The translations under genes and the position numbers were made by a program. A stretch of 7,344 bases of DNA, taken from NCBI GenBank assembly GCA_021827445.1, contig JAKAVW010000153.1, positions 1 through 7,344 of the forward strand, read 5' to 3'. The notes beneath the pieces are model-generated. The model saw only the letters and a program-made list of their open reading frames with translations, searched no databases and had not been told where the DNA came from. Shown here in pieces: positions 1 to 6,582 of the stretch (within the stretch, counting starts at the first letter, position 1; each line of letters starts with the position of its first letter). This DNA comes from Pseudomonadota bacterium. Lineage in GTDB: Bacteria; Pseudomonadota; Gammaproteobacteria; Acidithiobacillales; Acidithiobacillaceae.

Positions 1-1671
1 CTGGACCAGATGGGCAAAGTCGCGGATGACCTGCGGATCTTCGAGGTCACGCCGCTGGGAGACGCCGGACATTTGCAGGTGTTGCTCCACCAGCCAGACG
101 ATCAGTTCCGTATCGCGGGGCGGCAACTGTAAACGCCGGGCAAAACGCCGGGCTTCCTGCGCGCCGATTTTGGAGTGATCACCACCGCGGCCTTTGCCTA
201 TATCATGAAAGAGGCCGGCCAGCACCAGCAACTCCGGTTTTTCGACCTGTTCCCGGGCGGCGTTGGCAACGGGCATCTGTGGTGTCTCGCTGGTCCATAT
301 CTGACCGAGGTTGCGGAGCAGAAAGAGGGTATGCTGATCAACGGTATAAACGTGGAAGAGGTCGTGCTGGATGCGTCCGGTAATGTGTCCGAAAGCGGGG
401 AGTATGCGCGCCAAAATGCCACATTGCTGCATCATTTTGAGGCTGCGATAGGCGCCGTCCGGTTGGGCGAGAATGGCGAGAAATTCCCTCCGCGCAATGG
501 GATCGCGATCGAGATCACATGGGTGAATAGCGTTCCGTAACGCGTAAAGCTGGCGTTGGGTCTGGGCATCGAGGGTGCGCTGCCGGAAGTCCTCCGCCAG
601 GCTGCGGAACAGGCTCAGAATGTGCTGAAGCAATTGCGGATCATCGCGGCGCAGCGTGGGCAGGGGCAGGGCGATGCGCTGGTCGGCGACCATTGGTACT
701 GCCTTGCGGGTGGCCAGTTGCTGCGCGATATTCTCCTGCGCAATGGCGGAGACGCGCAGGATGTCGGCGAAGGCGCGGTAGAGCTTTTGCATCAGTTGTT
801 CGACAGCACTGCGCCCGGGCCGGTCAGTGTAACCCAATTGCCGCGCCAGCGGCACCTGCAAGTCGAGGCGCAGACGGTCTTCGTGGCGTCCGGTGGCATA
901 GTGCAGGGCGATCCGCAGGCGGGAGAGCAGGGCCTGGGCGCGCAGGAGCTGGCGGTATTCCTCGCCGGTAATGATGTCCTCATCGCGCAGACGACGCAGA
1001 CTGCCTTCCCCAAAAACACTGGCCGCGAGCCATTGCAGGTGATGGATATCACGCAACGCGCCGGGACCTTCCTTGACGTTGGGTTCGAGATGAAAGGCGG
1101 TATCGCTGCACCGGGCGTGGCGATTTTCCTGCTCCGCCAGCTTGGCGGCGAAAAACAACGGGGGGGACCAGGGGGGATTATCCTGCAAGGCGCGATTCAG
1201 GTCCTGCAGCAAGGGATGTGATCCCGCGAGATAGCGGGATTCCAGCAGGGTGGTAGCGATACCCAGATCCTGACGTGCATCCTGTAAGCATTCGTCCACG
1301 CTGCGGACACTGTGTCCCACCTGCATTTGCAGATCCCAGAGACTGGTCAGGAAGCCTTCGATGAAGTCTTTTTGGATTGTGGTCAGGAGGCTGGGGGTCA
1401 GAATCAAGAGGTCAATATCGGAGCCGGGGAAAAGTGTGCCACGCCCGTATCCGCCCACGGCCACCAGGGTGAGCTGTTCAGCGGTTGACGCGTCTGCGCC
1501 CGATGGTGTCTGCCAGAGCTTGCGCAAGGCGCTGTCCACCAGGCGACAGTGCTGGCGGAGCAAGGTACTGCTGCTCTGCTGTGGCGAAAAGGCAGCTTGC
1601 AGCGACCCCTGGGCCTTGCGCAAGGCCGCATGGGGTGCGGGCGTCCGGGCTTGCGCGACGCGGCTCGTCAT
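1..1671 (-). CDS. glnD: [Protein-PII] uridylyltransferase / uridylyl-removing enzyme, N-terminal 557 codons (partial)
   Basis: GlnD adds and removes UMP on the PII proteins in response to glutamine and so sets glutamine synthetase activity and nitrogen gene expression; it is cytoplasmic. Visible in sequence order: the nucleotidyltransferase core with GGYGRG at residues 73-78 and GSDIDLL from residue 83 (D85 and D87 are the expected metal ligands); the family signature EPNVKEGPGALRDIH at 196-210; the stretch QHDLFHVYTVDQHTLFLLRN; then the HD hydrolase motif HDIGKGRGGDHS with H489-D490. The frame is open from its ATG at 1671 to the window edge. The family is usually about 860-890 residues, so the rest of the HD region and the two C-terminal ACT domains lie off the left edge. 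The start lies 2 bases after the map stop and has no clear Shine-Dalgarno sequence, which suggests translational coupling to map. One small departure from the usual signature is GPGA where most homologues have GPGG (A205). Confidence 0.97.
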   Translation of the reverse strand, partial: MTSRVAQARTPAPHAALRKAQGSLQAAFSPQQSSSTLLRQHCRLVDSALRKLWQTPSGADASTAEQLTLVAVGGYGRGTLFPGSDIDLLILTPSLLTTIQKDFIEGFLTSLWDLQMQVGHSVRSVDECLQDARQDLGIATTLLESRYLAGSHPLLQDLNRALQDNPPWSPPLFFAAKLAEQENRHARCSDTAFHLEPNVKEGPGALRDIHHLQWLAASVFGEGSLRRLRDEDIITGEEYRQLLRAQALLSRLRIALHYATGRHEDRLRLDLQVPLARQLGYTDRPGRSAVEQLMQKLYRAFADILRVSAIAQENIAQQLATRKAVPMVADQRIALPLPTLRRDDPQLLQHILSLFRSLAEDFRQRTLDAQTQRQLYALRNAIHPCDLDRDPIARREFLAILAQPDGAYRSLKMMQQCGILARILPAFGHITGRIQHDLFHVYTVDQHTLFLLRNLGQIWTSETPQMPVANAAREQVEKPELLVLAGLFHDIGKGRGGDHSKIGAQEARRFARRLQLPPRDTELIVWLVEQHLQMSGVSQRRDLEDPQVIRDFAHLVQ

Positions 1672-1673
1672 TC

Positions 1674-2483
1674 TTAGATAGGGTCGCCAGGTAGTTGGGT
1701 CAGTATTTCGTAGCCATCGTCAGTAACCAGAATGGTGTGCTCCCACTGGGCGGAGGCGCTGTGATCCTTGGTGACGATGGTCCAGCCGTCGGGCAGAGCC
1801 TTGATGTGGCGTTTGCCGGCATTGACCATGGGCTCGATGGTGAAGGTCATGCCTGCTACCAGTTCAATGCCTTCGCCGGGATTACCATAGTGCAATACCT
1901 GCGGCTCGTCGTGAAAAACCCGGCCGATACCATGTCCGCAGAACTCCCGCACAATAGAGCAATGCTGCGCCTCGGCGTAGACCTGGATGGCATGGCCGAC
2001 ATCGCCCAGGGTCGCACCGGGCCGCACTTGCTGAATGCCGCGCACCATGGCTTCATGGGCGACTTCCATCACCCGCCGCGAACGCAAAGGGACCTCGCCG
2101 ACGGTGAACATTTTGCTGCTGTCGCCATGATAGCCGTTTTTGATGACGGTGACGTCGATGTTCAGCATGTCGCCTTCCTTCAGCACCCGGTCACCGGGAA
2201 TGCCGTGACAAATCACATGGTTGAGGGAAATGCAGACAGACTTGGGAAAGGGTGGATATTCCGGGCTGGGCTGATAGTTGAGCGGCGCCGGAATGCCCTG
2301 CAGGTCATTGACGATGTAATCGTGACAAATGCGATCCAACTCACCGGTAGAAATGCCGGCTTTGACATGGGGGCCGATCATCTTCAGCACCATGGCCGTG
2401 AGCTGGCCGGCGACCCGCATTTTTTCGATTTCTTCCGTGGTCTTGATATTGTCTTGGGGTGACTTTTTGCTGCGTTGTAACAT
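1674..2483 (-). CDS. map: Methionine aminopeptidase, type I
   Basis: This 269-residue cytosolic metalloenzyme removes the initiator methionine from nascent proteins and is normally essential. All type I ligands are present by comparison with E. coli Map: D110 (NIDVTV), D121 (HGDSS), H184 (CGHGIG), E217 (TIEPM) and E248 (QWEHT), plus the catalytic H93 (ICHGIP). There is no N-terminal zinc-finger extension. The protein begins about 13 residues earlier than E. coli Map (before IKTTEEIEKMRVAG), but the ATG at 2483 is preceded by AGGAGA at 5 bases, so I keep this start. The gene lies 18 bases downstream of sfsA and 2 bases upstream of glnD. The map-glnD pairing also occurs in E. coli, where rpsB-tsf lies on the other side of map; here sfsA is in that place. 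Confidence 0.98.
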   Translation of the reverse strand: MLQRSKKSPQDNIKTTEEIEKMRVAGQLTAMVLKMIGPHVKAGISTGELDRICHDYIVNDLQGIPAPLNYQPSPEYPPFPKSVCISLNHVICHGIPGDRVLKEGDMLNIDVTVIKNGYHGDSSKMFTVGEVPLRSRRVMEVAHEAMVRGIQQVRPGATLGDVGHAIQVYAEAQHCSIVREFCGHGIGRVFHDEPQVLHYGNPGEGIELVAGMTFTIEPMVNAGKRHIKALPDGWTIVTKDHSASAQWEHTILVTDDGYEILTQLPGDPI

Positions 2484-2488
2484 ATCGT

Positions 2489-2494
2489 TCTCCT
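2489..2494 (-). promoter_or_regulatory. Shine-Dalgarno sequence of map
   Basis: AGGAGA on the minus strand, 5 bases before the ATG at 2483. It lies in the 18-base gap after the sfsA stop and supports the longer map start over an internal one. Because it is strong, map need not depend on ribosomes finishing sfsA. Confidence 0.8.
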
Positions 2495-2501
2495 GAAACG
2501 G

Positions 2502-3200
2502 CTAAAAGAGAAGCGTCTCCGCCGCACTGAGGATGATTTTATCAGGACTGACGCGGGTCCGGTAGGCCAGAATTTCCACACCATCGGCGCGTGCTTGGCG
2601 CAAGGCCTTTCCATAGGCTGGATGGATGGCGTCGGCAGGAGCAAAACCCTGACCATCTTCCCGCCCGATCAAGAAGAACATCACCGCTCGCCCGCCGCTA
2701 TGGGCCACCTCGGTCAAGGCCTTCAGATGGCGCAGGGCACGGCTGCTGACTGCGTCTGGAAAACGGATGACGCGGTCGTCCTCCAGCAGCGTGCAGGATT
2801 TTACCTCTACGTAGCAGGGTGGCTGGCCCTAGGCGCTGAGCAGGATATCGACGCGTTCATGGCTGCCATAAGGCACCTCTCGGCGTAATTGCGTGTAATG
2901 TTGCAGGATGGATATTTTGCCCGCCGCAAGGGCTTCGGCGACCACCGCGTTGGGGCGCTGGGTGTTGACGCAGACCCAACTGGCGCCGCTCCAGTAGAGC
3001 TCCCAGGTCCAGGCCAATTTGCGTTTGGGGTTGTCGCTGAGGGAGAGCAGGATGGGCTGACCGGGCTCGGCACAACTGCGCATGCTCCCGGAGTTCGGGC
3101 AGTGTACGGTGATCACTTCGCCGCTGGCTAACGTGCAGTCGGCGAGAAAGCGTTTGTAGCGGCGGATCAGGGTGGCGGGGGTAAGAAGGGGCAGGTTCAT
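2502..3200 (-). pseudogene. sfsA: SfsA family protein (sugar fermentation stimulation homologue), interrupted by one in-frame TAG
   Basis: SfsA was named for an effect on maltose metabolism in E. coli; its precise function is unclear, and the fold belongs to the PD-(D/E)XK nuclease-like group. The frame runs from ATG at 3200, overlapping the gluQ stop as ATGA, to TAG at 2502-2504: 232 codons, against 234 residues in E. coli. The N-terminal half is typical (LIRRYKRFLADC, VHCPNSGSMRSC, SDNPKRKLAWTWELY, RVDILLSA). Codon 124 (2829-2831) is TAG. The same frame then continues with GQPPCYVEVKSC, FPDAVSSRALRHL and GVEILAYRTRVSPD, as in intact homologues. The stop lies between D118 and E132-x-K134, the expected catalytic set, so the truncated product would lose half of the active site. 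There is no frameshift or second lesion. It could be a recent nonsense mutation, a sequence error, or a read-through codon; I judge one of the first two more likely. Confidence 0.8.
2829..2831 (-). other. In-frame amber codon inside sfsA
   Basis: The plus strand reads CTA, so the minus-strand codon is TAG, between GCC (Ala123) and GGC (Gly125). Aligning by eye with E. coli SfsA (QADSRPDCYIEVKS against SA-stop-GQPPCYVEVKS) puts the stop opposite a single residue with no gap on either side. It is therefore a codon substitution, not an indel. A single base change from CAG, GAG, AAG, TGG, TTG, TCG, TAC or TAT would create it. Confidence 0.9.
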
Positions 3201-4102
3201 GACGGCCAGCTTAACGCCGTCTGTTGGTGCGGGCCAGTGGCAGCGATGCGATACAGGGGCTGTCTTTCGGCCATCCGCATGAGTGCCCAGTCGCGCCATT
3301 CCACAGCAGAAGCCCCCTGCAGCCCGGCAGGCGTTGTCCAGCCCAGCAGTCGCAACGTCTCCTCCCAGGCCTGACTGGGATCGCCTGCCCAAGGGGGGCT
3401 GTCGGCACTTTTGGAGAGCTTGCTGCCGTCCGCGTTATAGAGCAGGGGCAGATGCCCATATTGCGGATGAGGCAGGGCCAACGCGCTTTGCAGATGACGC
3501 TGCATCCCGGTGATGATAAGCAGATCACCACCACGGACCACTTCACTGACGCCTTGTACCCCGTCGTCCACGACACAGGCCAGGACATAGGCGAAGTAGC
3601 CGTCCGCGCGCAGCAGGACGGGGTCGCCCTGTGGTGCGGGCGTGTCTTGCCGGCCATGAAAGCGATCCTCCCAGGGGGGCAAGACGTCCGGTACCCGCAG
3701 TCGCCAGGAGCGAGGCTGCCGTCCGGCTGCCAGGCCCTGTCGGCAAGTGCCCGGATAACGTGCGCCGAAGCTGCGGATTTCCTGACGGGTGCAGGCGCAG
3801 GGATAGGCCAGGCCTTTTTCCCGCAAGGCCTTCAGCGCATCTTGGTAGATGTTCTTGCGGGCGGCTTGCGTCTGCACCGGTCCGTCCCAGTCCAGGGCCA
3901 GAGCCTCTAGTTGCCGGAGAATGGTGTCGGCGGCACCGGGACGCACGCGACCCCCATCCACATCCTCCAGGCGCAGTAGCCAGTGTCCGCCCTGACTGCG
4001 GGCACTGAGATAACTGCCAATGGCGGCAATGAGTGATCCCGCATGGAGTGGACCGCTGGGGGAGGGCGCAAAGCGTCCGGTGACGGTGGGGCTGCTGGGC
4101 AT
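3197..4102 (-). CDS. gluQ: Glutamyl-queuosine tRNA(Asp) synthetase
   Basis: GluQ-RS activates glutamate and attaches it to the queuosine at the wobble base of tRNA-Asp. It is a paralogue of the glutamyl-tRNA synthetase catalytic core without an anticodon-binding domain, and its 301-residue length fits that. Visible motifs: the class I HIGH-like sequence PSGPLHAGS around H20; LRLEDVD at 43-49; the zinc-site pattern C102-x-C104...Y116...C120; the substrate-pocket sequence DGYFAYVLACVVDD at 167-180; VSEVVRGGDL; and the KMSKS-like K228-LSKS. The ATG at 4102 has AAGGA 4 bases upstream. It is the first gene of the leftward block, and its TGA overlaps the sfsA ATG. In E. coli the same two families lie together with dksA between them; dksA is missing here. 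Confidence 0.96.
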   Translation of the reverse strand: MPSSPTVTGRFAPSPSGPLHAGSLIAAIGSYLSARSQGGHWLLRLEDVDGGRVRPGAADTILRQLEALALDWDGPVQTQAARKNIYQDALKALREKGLAYPCACTRQEIRSFGARYPGTCRQGLAAGRQPRSWRLRVPDVLPPWEDRFHGRQDTPAPQGDPVLLRADGYFAYVLACVVDDGVQGVSEVVRGGDLLIITGMQRHLQSALALPHPQYGHLPLLYNADGSKLSKSADSPPWAGDPSQAWEETLRLLGWTTPAGLQGASAVEWRDWALMRMAERQPLYRIAATGPHQQTALSWPS

Positions 4103-4106
4103 GGCT

Positions 4107-4111
4107 TCCTT
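4107..4111 (-). promoter_or_regulatory. Shine-Dalgarno sequence of gluQ
   Basis: AAGGA on the minus strand, 4 bases before the ATG at 4102. It supports this start for the leftward block. Confidence 0.6.
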
Positions 4112-4124
4112 CAGGTGATGTCCT

Positions 4125-4133
4125 TGCTATAGT
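4125..4133 (+). promoter_or_regulatory. Extended -10 promoter element for thiL
   Basis: TGCTATAGT fits the extended -10 form TGnTATAAT with one mismatch. I see no convincing -35 at the normal distance (TTCCTT at 4106-4111 is poor), which is common for extended -10 promoters. The predicted start near 4140 would give a 5' leader of about 24 bases holding only the thiL Shine-Dalgarno. The core CTATAG (4127-4132) is its own reverse complement, so it may also serve as a -10 for leftward transcription of gluQ. The element lies in the only gap between the two divergent blocks. Confidence 0.5.
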
Positions 4134-4154
4134 AGCGCGAGCATCGGCAAAAAC

Positions 4155-4158
4155 GGAG
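4155..4158 (+). promoter_or_regulatory. Shine-Dalgarno sequence of thiL
   Basis: GGAG, 5 bases before the ATG at 4164. It fixes the thiL start, which also matches the E. coli N-terminus (MAGGEF against MACGEF). Confidence 0.7.
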
Positions 4159-4163
4159 CAAAC

Positions 4164-5186
4164 ATGGCGGGCGGAGAGTTTGCGCTCATAGAACAGTTAC
4201 GGAGTCGCCTCGGTAAGGCGGGCAAGGGCGTGCGGCTCGGTATCGGCGACGACGCCGCCTGGCTGGACCCCGCGGGTCGGCAACTGGTGGCGACGATGGA
4301 TACGCTGGTTGCCGACCGCCATTTCTTTCCCGATGTCCGTCCCTATGATCTGGCCTGGAAGGCGCTGGCCGTCAATCTGAGTGATCTCGCCGCCATGGGT
4401 GCGGAAGCGCGCTGGTGTCTGCTCAGCCTGGCCCTGCCGCCGAGAGAGGCAGGCTATGGGGCGTGGATGGAAGACTTCATGGCGGGATGGCGTGCGCTCG
4501 CCGAGCGGCATGACATTACGTTGGTGGGGGGCGATACGGTGGCTACGGATGGACCTTTGACGCTTTCCGTAACCGCATTGGGGCTGGTGGATCAAAGCGT
4601 CATGCGTCGTGATGCGGCCCGGCCCGGGGACATGGTCTGGGTCACCGGCAGTCTCGGAGACGCTGCCGCGGCTTTGGACTTGGCTTTGGTGGAACGCGGT
4701 CGGGAGGGGCAAGGTTTCCCCTGTTCAGCAGCCCAGCGGGAGGCGCTGGAAGCCCGGCGCCTGCGTCCCATGCCCCGCCTCGAATTTGGTGAAGCGGCCG
4801 CGGCATGCGGCGTGTGTTGCGCTATGGATTGCTCCGACGGCTTTCTGGCGGATCTCAGCCATATTTTGGAAGCATCGGGTGTCCATGCGCAGATTGCCCT
4901 GGATGCACTGCCGCTCAGCCGGGAACTGATGGATTTGGCCGGTGAAGATCCGGAACGCTGGCAACGTTGGCCGCTGACCGGCGGCGATGATTATGAACTC
5001 ATTCTCTGTGCGCCTCCCGCCCTCGCCGCGCCCTTGCGACAGGCCGCGGCGGCGCAGTCCCTGCGCCTGACCGCGGTGGGTCGTATCCTGCCCACCGCGC
5101 TCGATATGCCGGCTGCGGTGACCATGACTTGGCGGGATCGGGTGATGCCCCTGCCCACCACCTGGGGGCATGTCCATGCGCTCTAG
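4164..5186 (+). CDS. thiL: Thiamine-monophosphate kinase
   Basis: ThiL phosphorylates thiamine monophosphate to thiamine diphosphate with ATP, the last step of cofactor synthesis in the cytoplasm. At 340 residues it is slightly longer than the E. coli enzyme (325). It shows the AIRS/PurM-like kinase layout: GIGDDAA at 26-32, MDTLVAD at 45-51, ALAVNLSDLAAMGA at 67-80, VGGDT at 121-125, PGDMVWVTGSLGD at 154-166, MDCSDGFLADL at 221-231 and LTGGDDYEL at 271-279. The conserved aspartates of these motifs bind magnesium and nucleotide. All are intact. It is the first gene of the rightward block and overlaps pgpA by 17 bases. In many proteobacteria nusB precedes thiL; here gluQ stands divergently upstream instead. 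Confidence 0.97.
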   Translation: MAGGEFALIEQLRSRLGKAGKGVRLGIGDDAAWLDPAGRQLVATMDTLVADRHFFPDVRPYDLAWKALAVNLSDLAAMGAEARWCLLSLALPPREAGYGAWMEDFMAGWRALAERHDITLVGGDTVATDGPLTLSVTALGLVDQSVMRRDAARPGDMVWVTGSLGDAAAALDLALVERGREGQGFPCSAAQREALEARRLRPMPRLEFGEAAAACGVCCAMDCSDGFLADLSHILEASGVHAQIALDALPLSRELMDLAGEDPERWQRWPLTGGDDYELILCAPPALAAPLRQAAAAQSLRLTAVGRILPTALDMPAAVTMTWRDRVMPLPTTWGHVHAL

Positions 5187-5664
5187 ACCCTGGTATCACT
5201 GGCTGGCATTCGGCGGCGGCAGTGGTCTGTCGCCCATCCTTCCCGGCACCATGGGCACCCTCGCGGCGATTCCTCTCTATCTGCTGCTGACCCTCGTGGT
5301 GCAGAATGATGTGGTTTATACGCTGGTGTTGGTGACGATGATCACCGTGGGGCCGTGGCTCTGCGGTCAGACCGCGCGGGAGATGCAAAACGGCGGTAGT
5401 GGCAAACGGGCGCTGGATCCCCCGGCGATCGTCTGGGATGAATGGGTGGGCCTGCTGCTCACCCTCTGGCTGGTGCCTTTCAGCGGGTGGACGTTGCTCG
5501 TCGGGTTCCTGCTCTTCCGCTTTTTTGACATGCTCAAACCCTGGCCGATTTCCTGGCTGGACAAACAGGTGCATGGGGGTACGGGTATTATGCTCGATGA
5601 TATCGCTGCGGCCATCCCGGCACTGATTATTCTGCGACTGATGCTGTGGGCGGGCTGGTTATGA
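5170..5664 (+). CDS. pgpA: Phosphatidylglycerophosphatase A
   Basis: PgpA removes phosphate from phosphatidylglycerophosphate to give phosphatidylglycerol, at the cytoplasmic membrane. The 164-residue product is close to the E. coli length (172). Family blocks are clear: GSGLSPILPGTMGTLAA at 17-33, IVWDEWVG at 87-94, FRFFDMLKPWPI at 116-127 and HGGTGIMLDDIAAA at 135-148. Hydrophobic stretches near residues 31-45, 49-65, 95-117 and 145-162 suggest membrane segments. The start is uncertain between ATG at 5170 and ATG at 5176: a GGGGG run at 5164-5168 is only 1 base from the first but 7 bases from the second, so 5176 may be the real start. Either way it overlaps thiL. Its stop overlaps the next start as ATGA. 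Confidence 0.96.
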   Translation: MSMRSRPWYHWLAFGGGSGLSPILPGTMGTLAAIPLYLLLTLVVQNDVVYTLVLVTMITVGPWLCGQTAREMQNGGSGKRALDPPAIVWDEWVGLLLTLWLVPFSGWTLLVGFLLFRFFDMLKPWPISWLDKQVHGGTGIMLDDIAAAIPALIILRLMLWAGWL

Positions 5665-6515
5665 TGGATACCCCTACGGAATCCTTGCAGATATTTCTGC
5701 CCATGCGTCCGGCCGCGTTGCCGGATGCCCAGCGTCTCACGGTTTGGGCCAGACGTGCCGGTGTGGATGTCCGGGTAGGGCTCGTCGCCACGTTGCCCGC
5801 TTGTTCCGGCATGGCTTTGGCCATTGGCGAGTTTGCGAACGCTGCAGACTGGATAAAATCAGCTTCTTGCACCCATCTGCCTGCCGGTGACTGGGGCGGG
5901 TTGCGGGATTGGGCACGCGCGTCTCTACCGGCTTGCCCGACACCTTGGAGTCTGTTCAACGATCGTGGCCCAGAACCGGAGATTTTGCCGGGCGAGTACT
6001 GGGTCGAATCAGGGACCTCTGCCGCCTTGCCGTTGCAAATGGCCCCGCCGGAATGGGTCCTGCTCCAGCAGGCCGGTGTGCAGGGTCCCCGACTCGCCTT
6101 GGCGGAGTCTTGCACGGGCGGCGGTCTTGCCGCCCGGATCACCGCCTTATCCGGATCCTCGGCGCTATTGCGTCACGGATTTGTCACCTACAGCAATGCC
6201 GCGAAAGTGCAATGGCTACAGGTGCAGGAAGCCACCCTCGCGCAGCTCGGGGCCGTGGCAGAGGAGACCGCACTGGAAATGCTGGCGGGCGCTTTGCGTG
6301 ACGCCGATCTCGCGGCGGCCATCACGGGTATCGCGGGGCCGGGGGGCGCGGTGCCCGGCAAGCCCGTGGGCACCGTCTGTATTGCCTGGGGTGCGCGGAA
6401 TGCCGGAGCGCAAGTACGGACCTGTCATTTCTCGGGAGATCGCTGGTCGGTGCAGTATGCGGCGGGCTCGGTGGCCCTGGGGGGATTACTCGGACTGTTG
6501 CGGGGTAAAGGCTGA
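5661..6515 (+). CDS. pncC: CinA/PncC-family nicotinamide-nucleotide amidohydrolase with an unrecognised N-terminal domain
   Basis: The C-terminal part, from about residue 132 of 284, is a PncC (CinA C-terminal) domain, which deamidates NMN to nicotinate mononucleotide and recycles pyridine nucleotides. It shows LALAESCTGGGLAARIT from residue 145 with the expected nucleophile S150, then FVTYSNAAK at 174-182, GAVAEETALEM, ITGIAGPGG at 221-229, PVGTVCIAW and CHFSGDR. The N-terminal 130 residues are not the roughly 250-residue MoCF-like domain of full CinA, and I do not recognise them. They hold several tryptophans (29, 64, 78, 84, 96, 114) and cysteines 48, 70 and 92, with no evident transmembrane segment or signal peptide. 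I choose ATG at 5661 (ATGA overlap with pgpA); ATG at 5664 or an upstream GTG at 5646 are alternatives. A cinA-type gene just before recA is a common proteobacterial arrangement. Confidence 0.9.
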   Translation: MMDTPTESLQIFLPMRPAALPDAQRLTVWARRAGVDVRVGLVATLPACSGMALAIGEFANAADWIKSASCTHLPAGDWGGLRDWARASLPACPTPWSLFNDRGPEPEILPGEYWVESGTSAALPLQMAPPEWVLLQQAGVQGPRLALAESCTGGGLAARITALSGSSALLRHGFVTYSNAAKVQWLQVQEATLAQLGAVAEETALEMLAGALRDADLAAAITGIAGPGGAVPGKPVGTVCIAWGARNAGAQVRTCHFSGDRWSVQYAAGSVALGGLLGLLRGKG

Positions 6516-6532
6516 AGTAGCCCGCCAAATGG

Positions 6533-6548
6533 CTGCCCCGGCCATCAG
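6533..6548 (+). promoter_or_regulatory. Possible LexA-like box (CTG-N10-CAG) upstream of recA
   Basis: CTGCCCCGGCCATCAG has the outer CTG and CAG spacing of the gammaproteobacterial SOS box and ends 4 bases before the recA -35 candidate. The GC-rich centre is unlike the usual AT-rich core, and the match overlaps a small inverted repeat (ATGGC 6529-6533 / GCCAT 6541-6545). It could be chance. Confidence 0.25.
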
Positions 6549-6552
6549 TCGT

Positions 6553-6580
6553 TTGCCCTGCTCGCCCGCTCAGGTAGAAT
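6553..6580 (+). promoter_or_regulatory. recA: Sigma-70-like promoter candidate for recA
   Basis: A -35 of TTGCCC (6553-6558, 4 of 6 matches) and a -10 of TAGAAT (6575-6580, 5 of 6) are separated by 16 bases. Transcription would start near 6587 and give a leader of about 110 bases. This lets recA be expressed apart from thiL-pgpA-cinA. I see no strong intrinsic terminator between cinA and recA, so read-through is also possible. Confidence 0.5.
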
Positions 6581-6582
6581 GC

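Noticed and set aside
556..1221. Plus-strand open frame of 221 codons opposite glnD
   Set aside because: The opposite strand holds GlnD with all family motifs. The frame is explained by GC-rich codon bias, has no clear ribosome binding site and resembles nothing I know.
1695..2462. Plus-strand open frame of 255 codons opposite map
   Set aside because: It lies almost wholly inside map on the complementary strand, where every catalytic residue is present; it is a shadow.
2502..2717. Separate small gene downstream of the sfsA stop
   Set aside because: It is the C-terminal part of SfsA in the same frame, starts only at a TTG in the middle of a conserved helix and has no ribosome binding site.
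3224..3910. Plus-strand open frame of 228 codons opposite gluQ
   Set aside because: It is the mirror of GluQ, with no start signal and no recognisable domain.
6510..6545. Terminator after the CinA-family gene
   Set aside because: Only short stems (GGCT/AGCC at 6510-6522 and ATGGC/GCCAT at 6529-6545) are present, and neither is followed by a T run.
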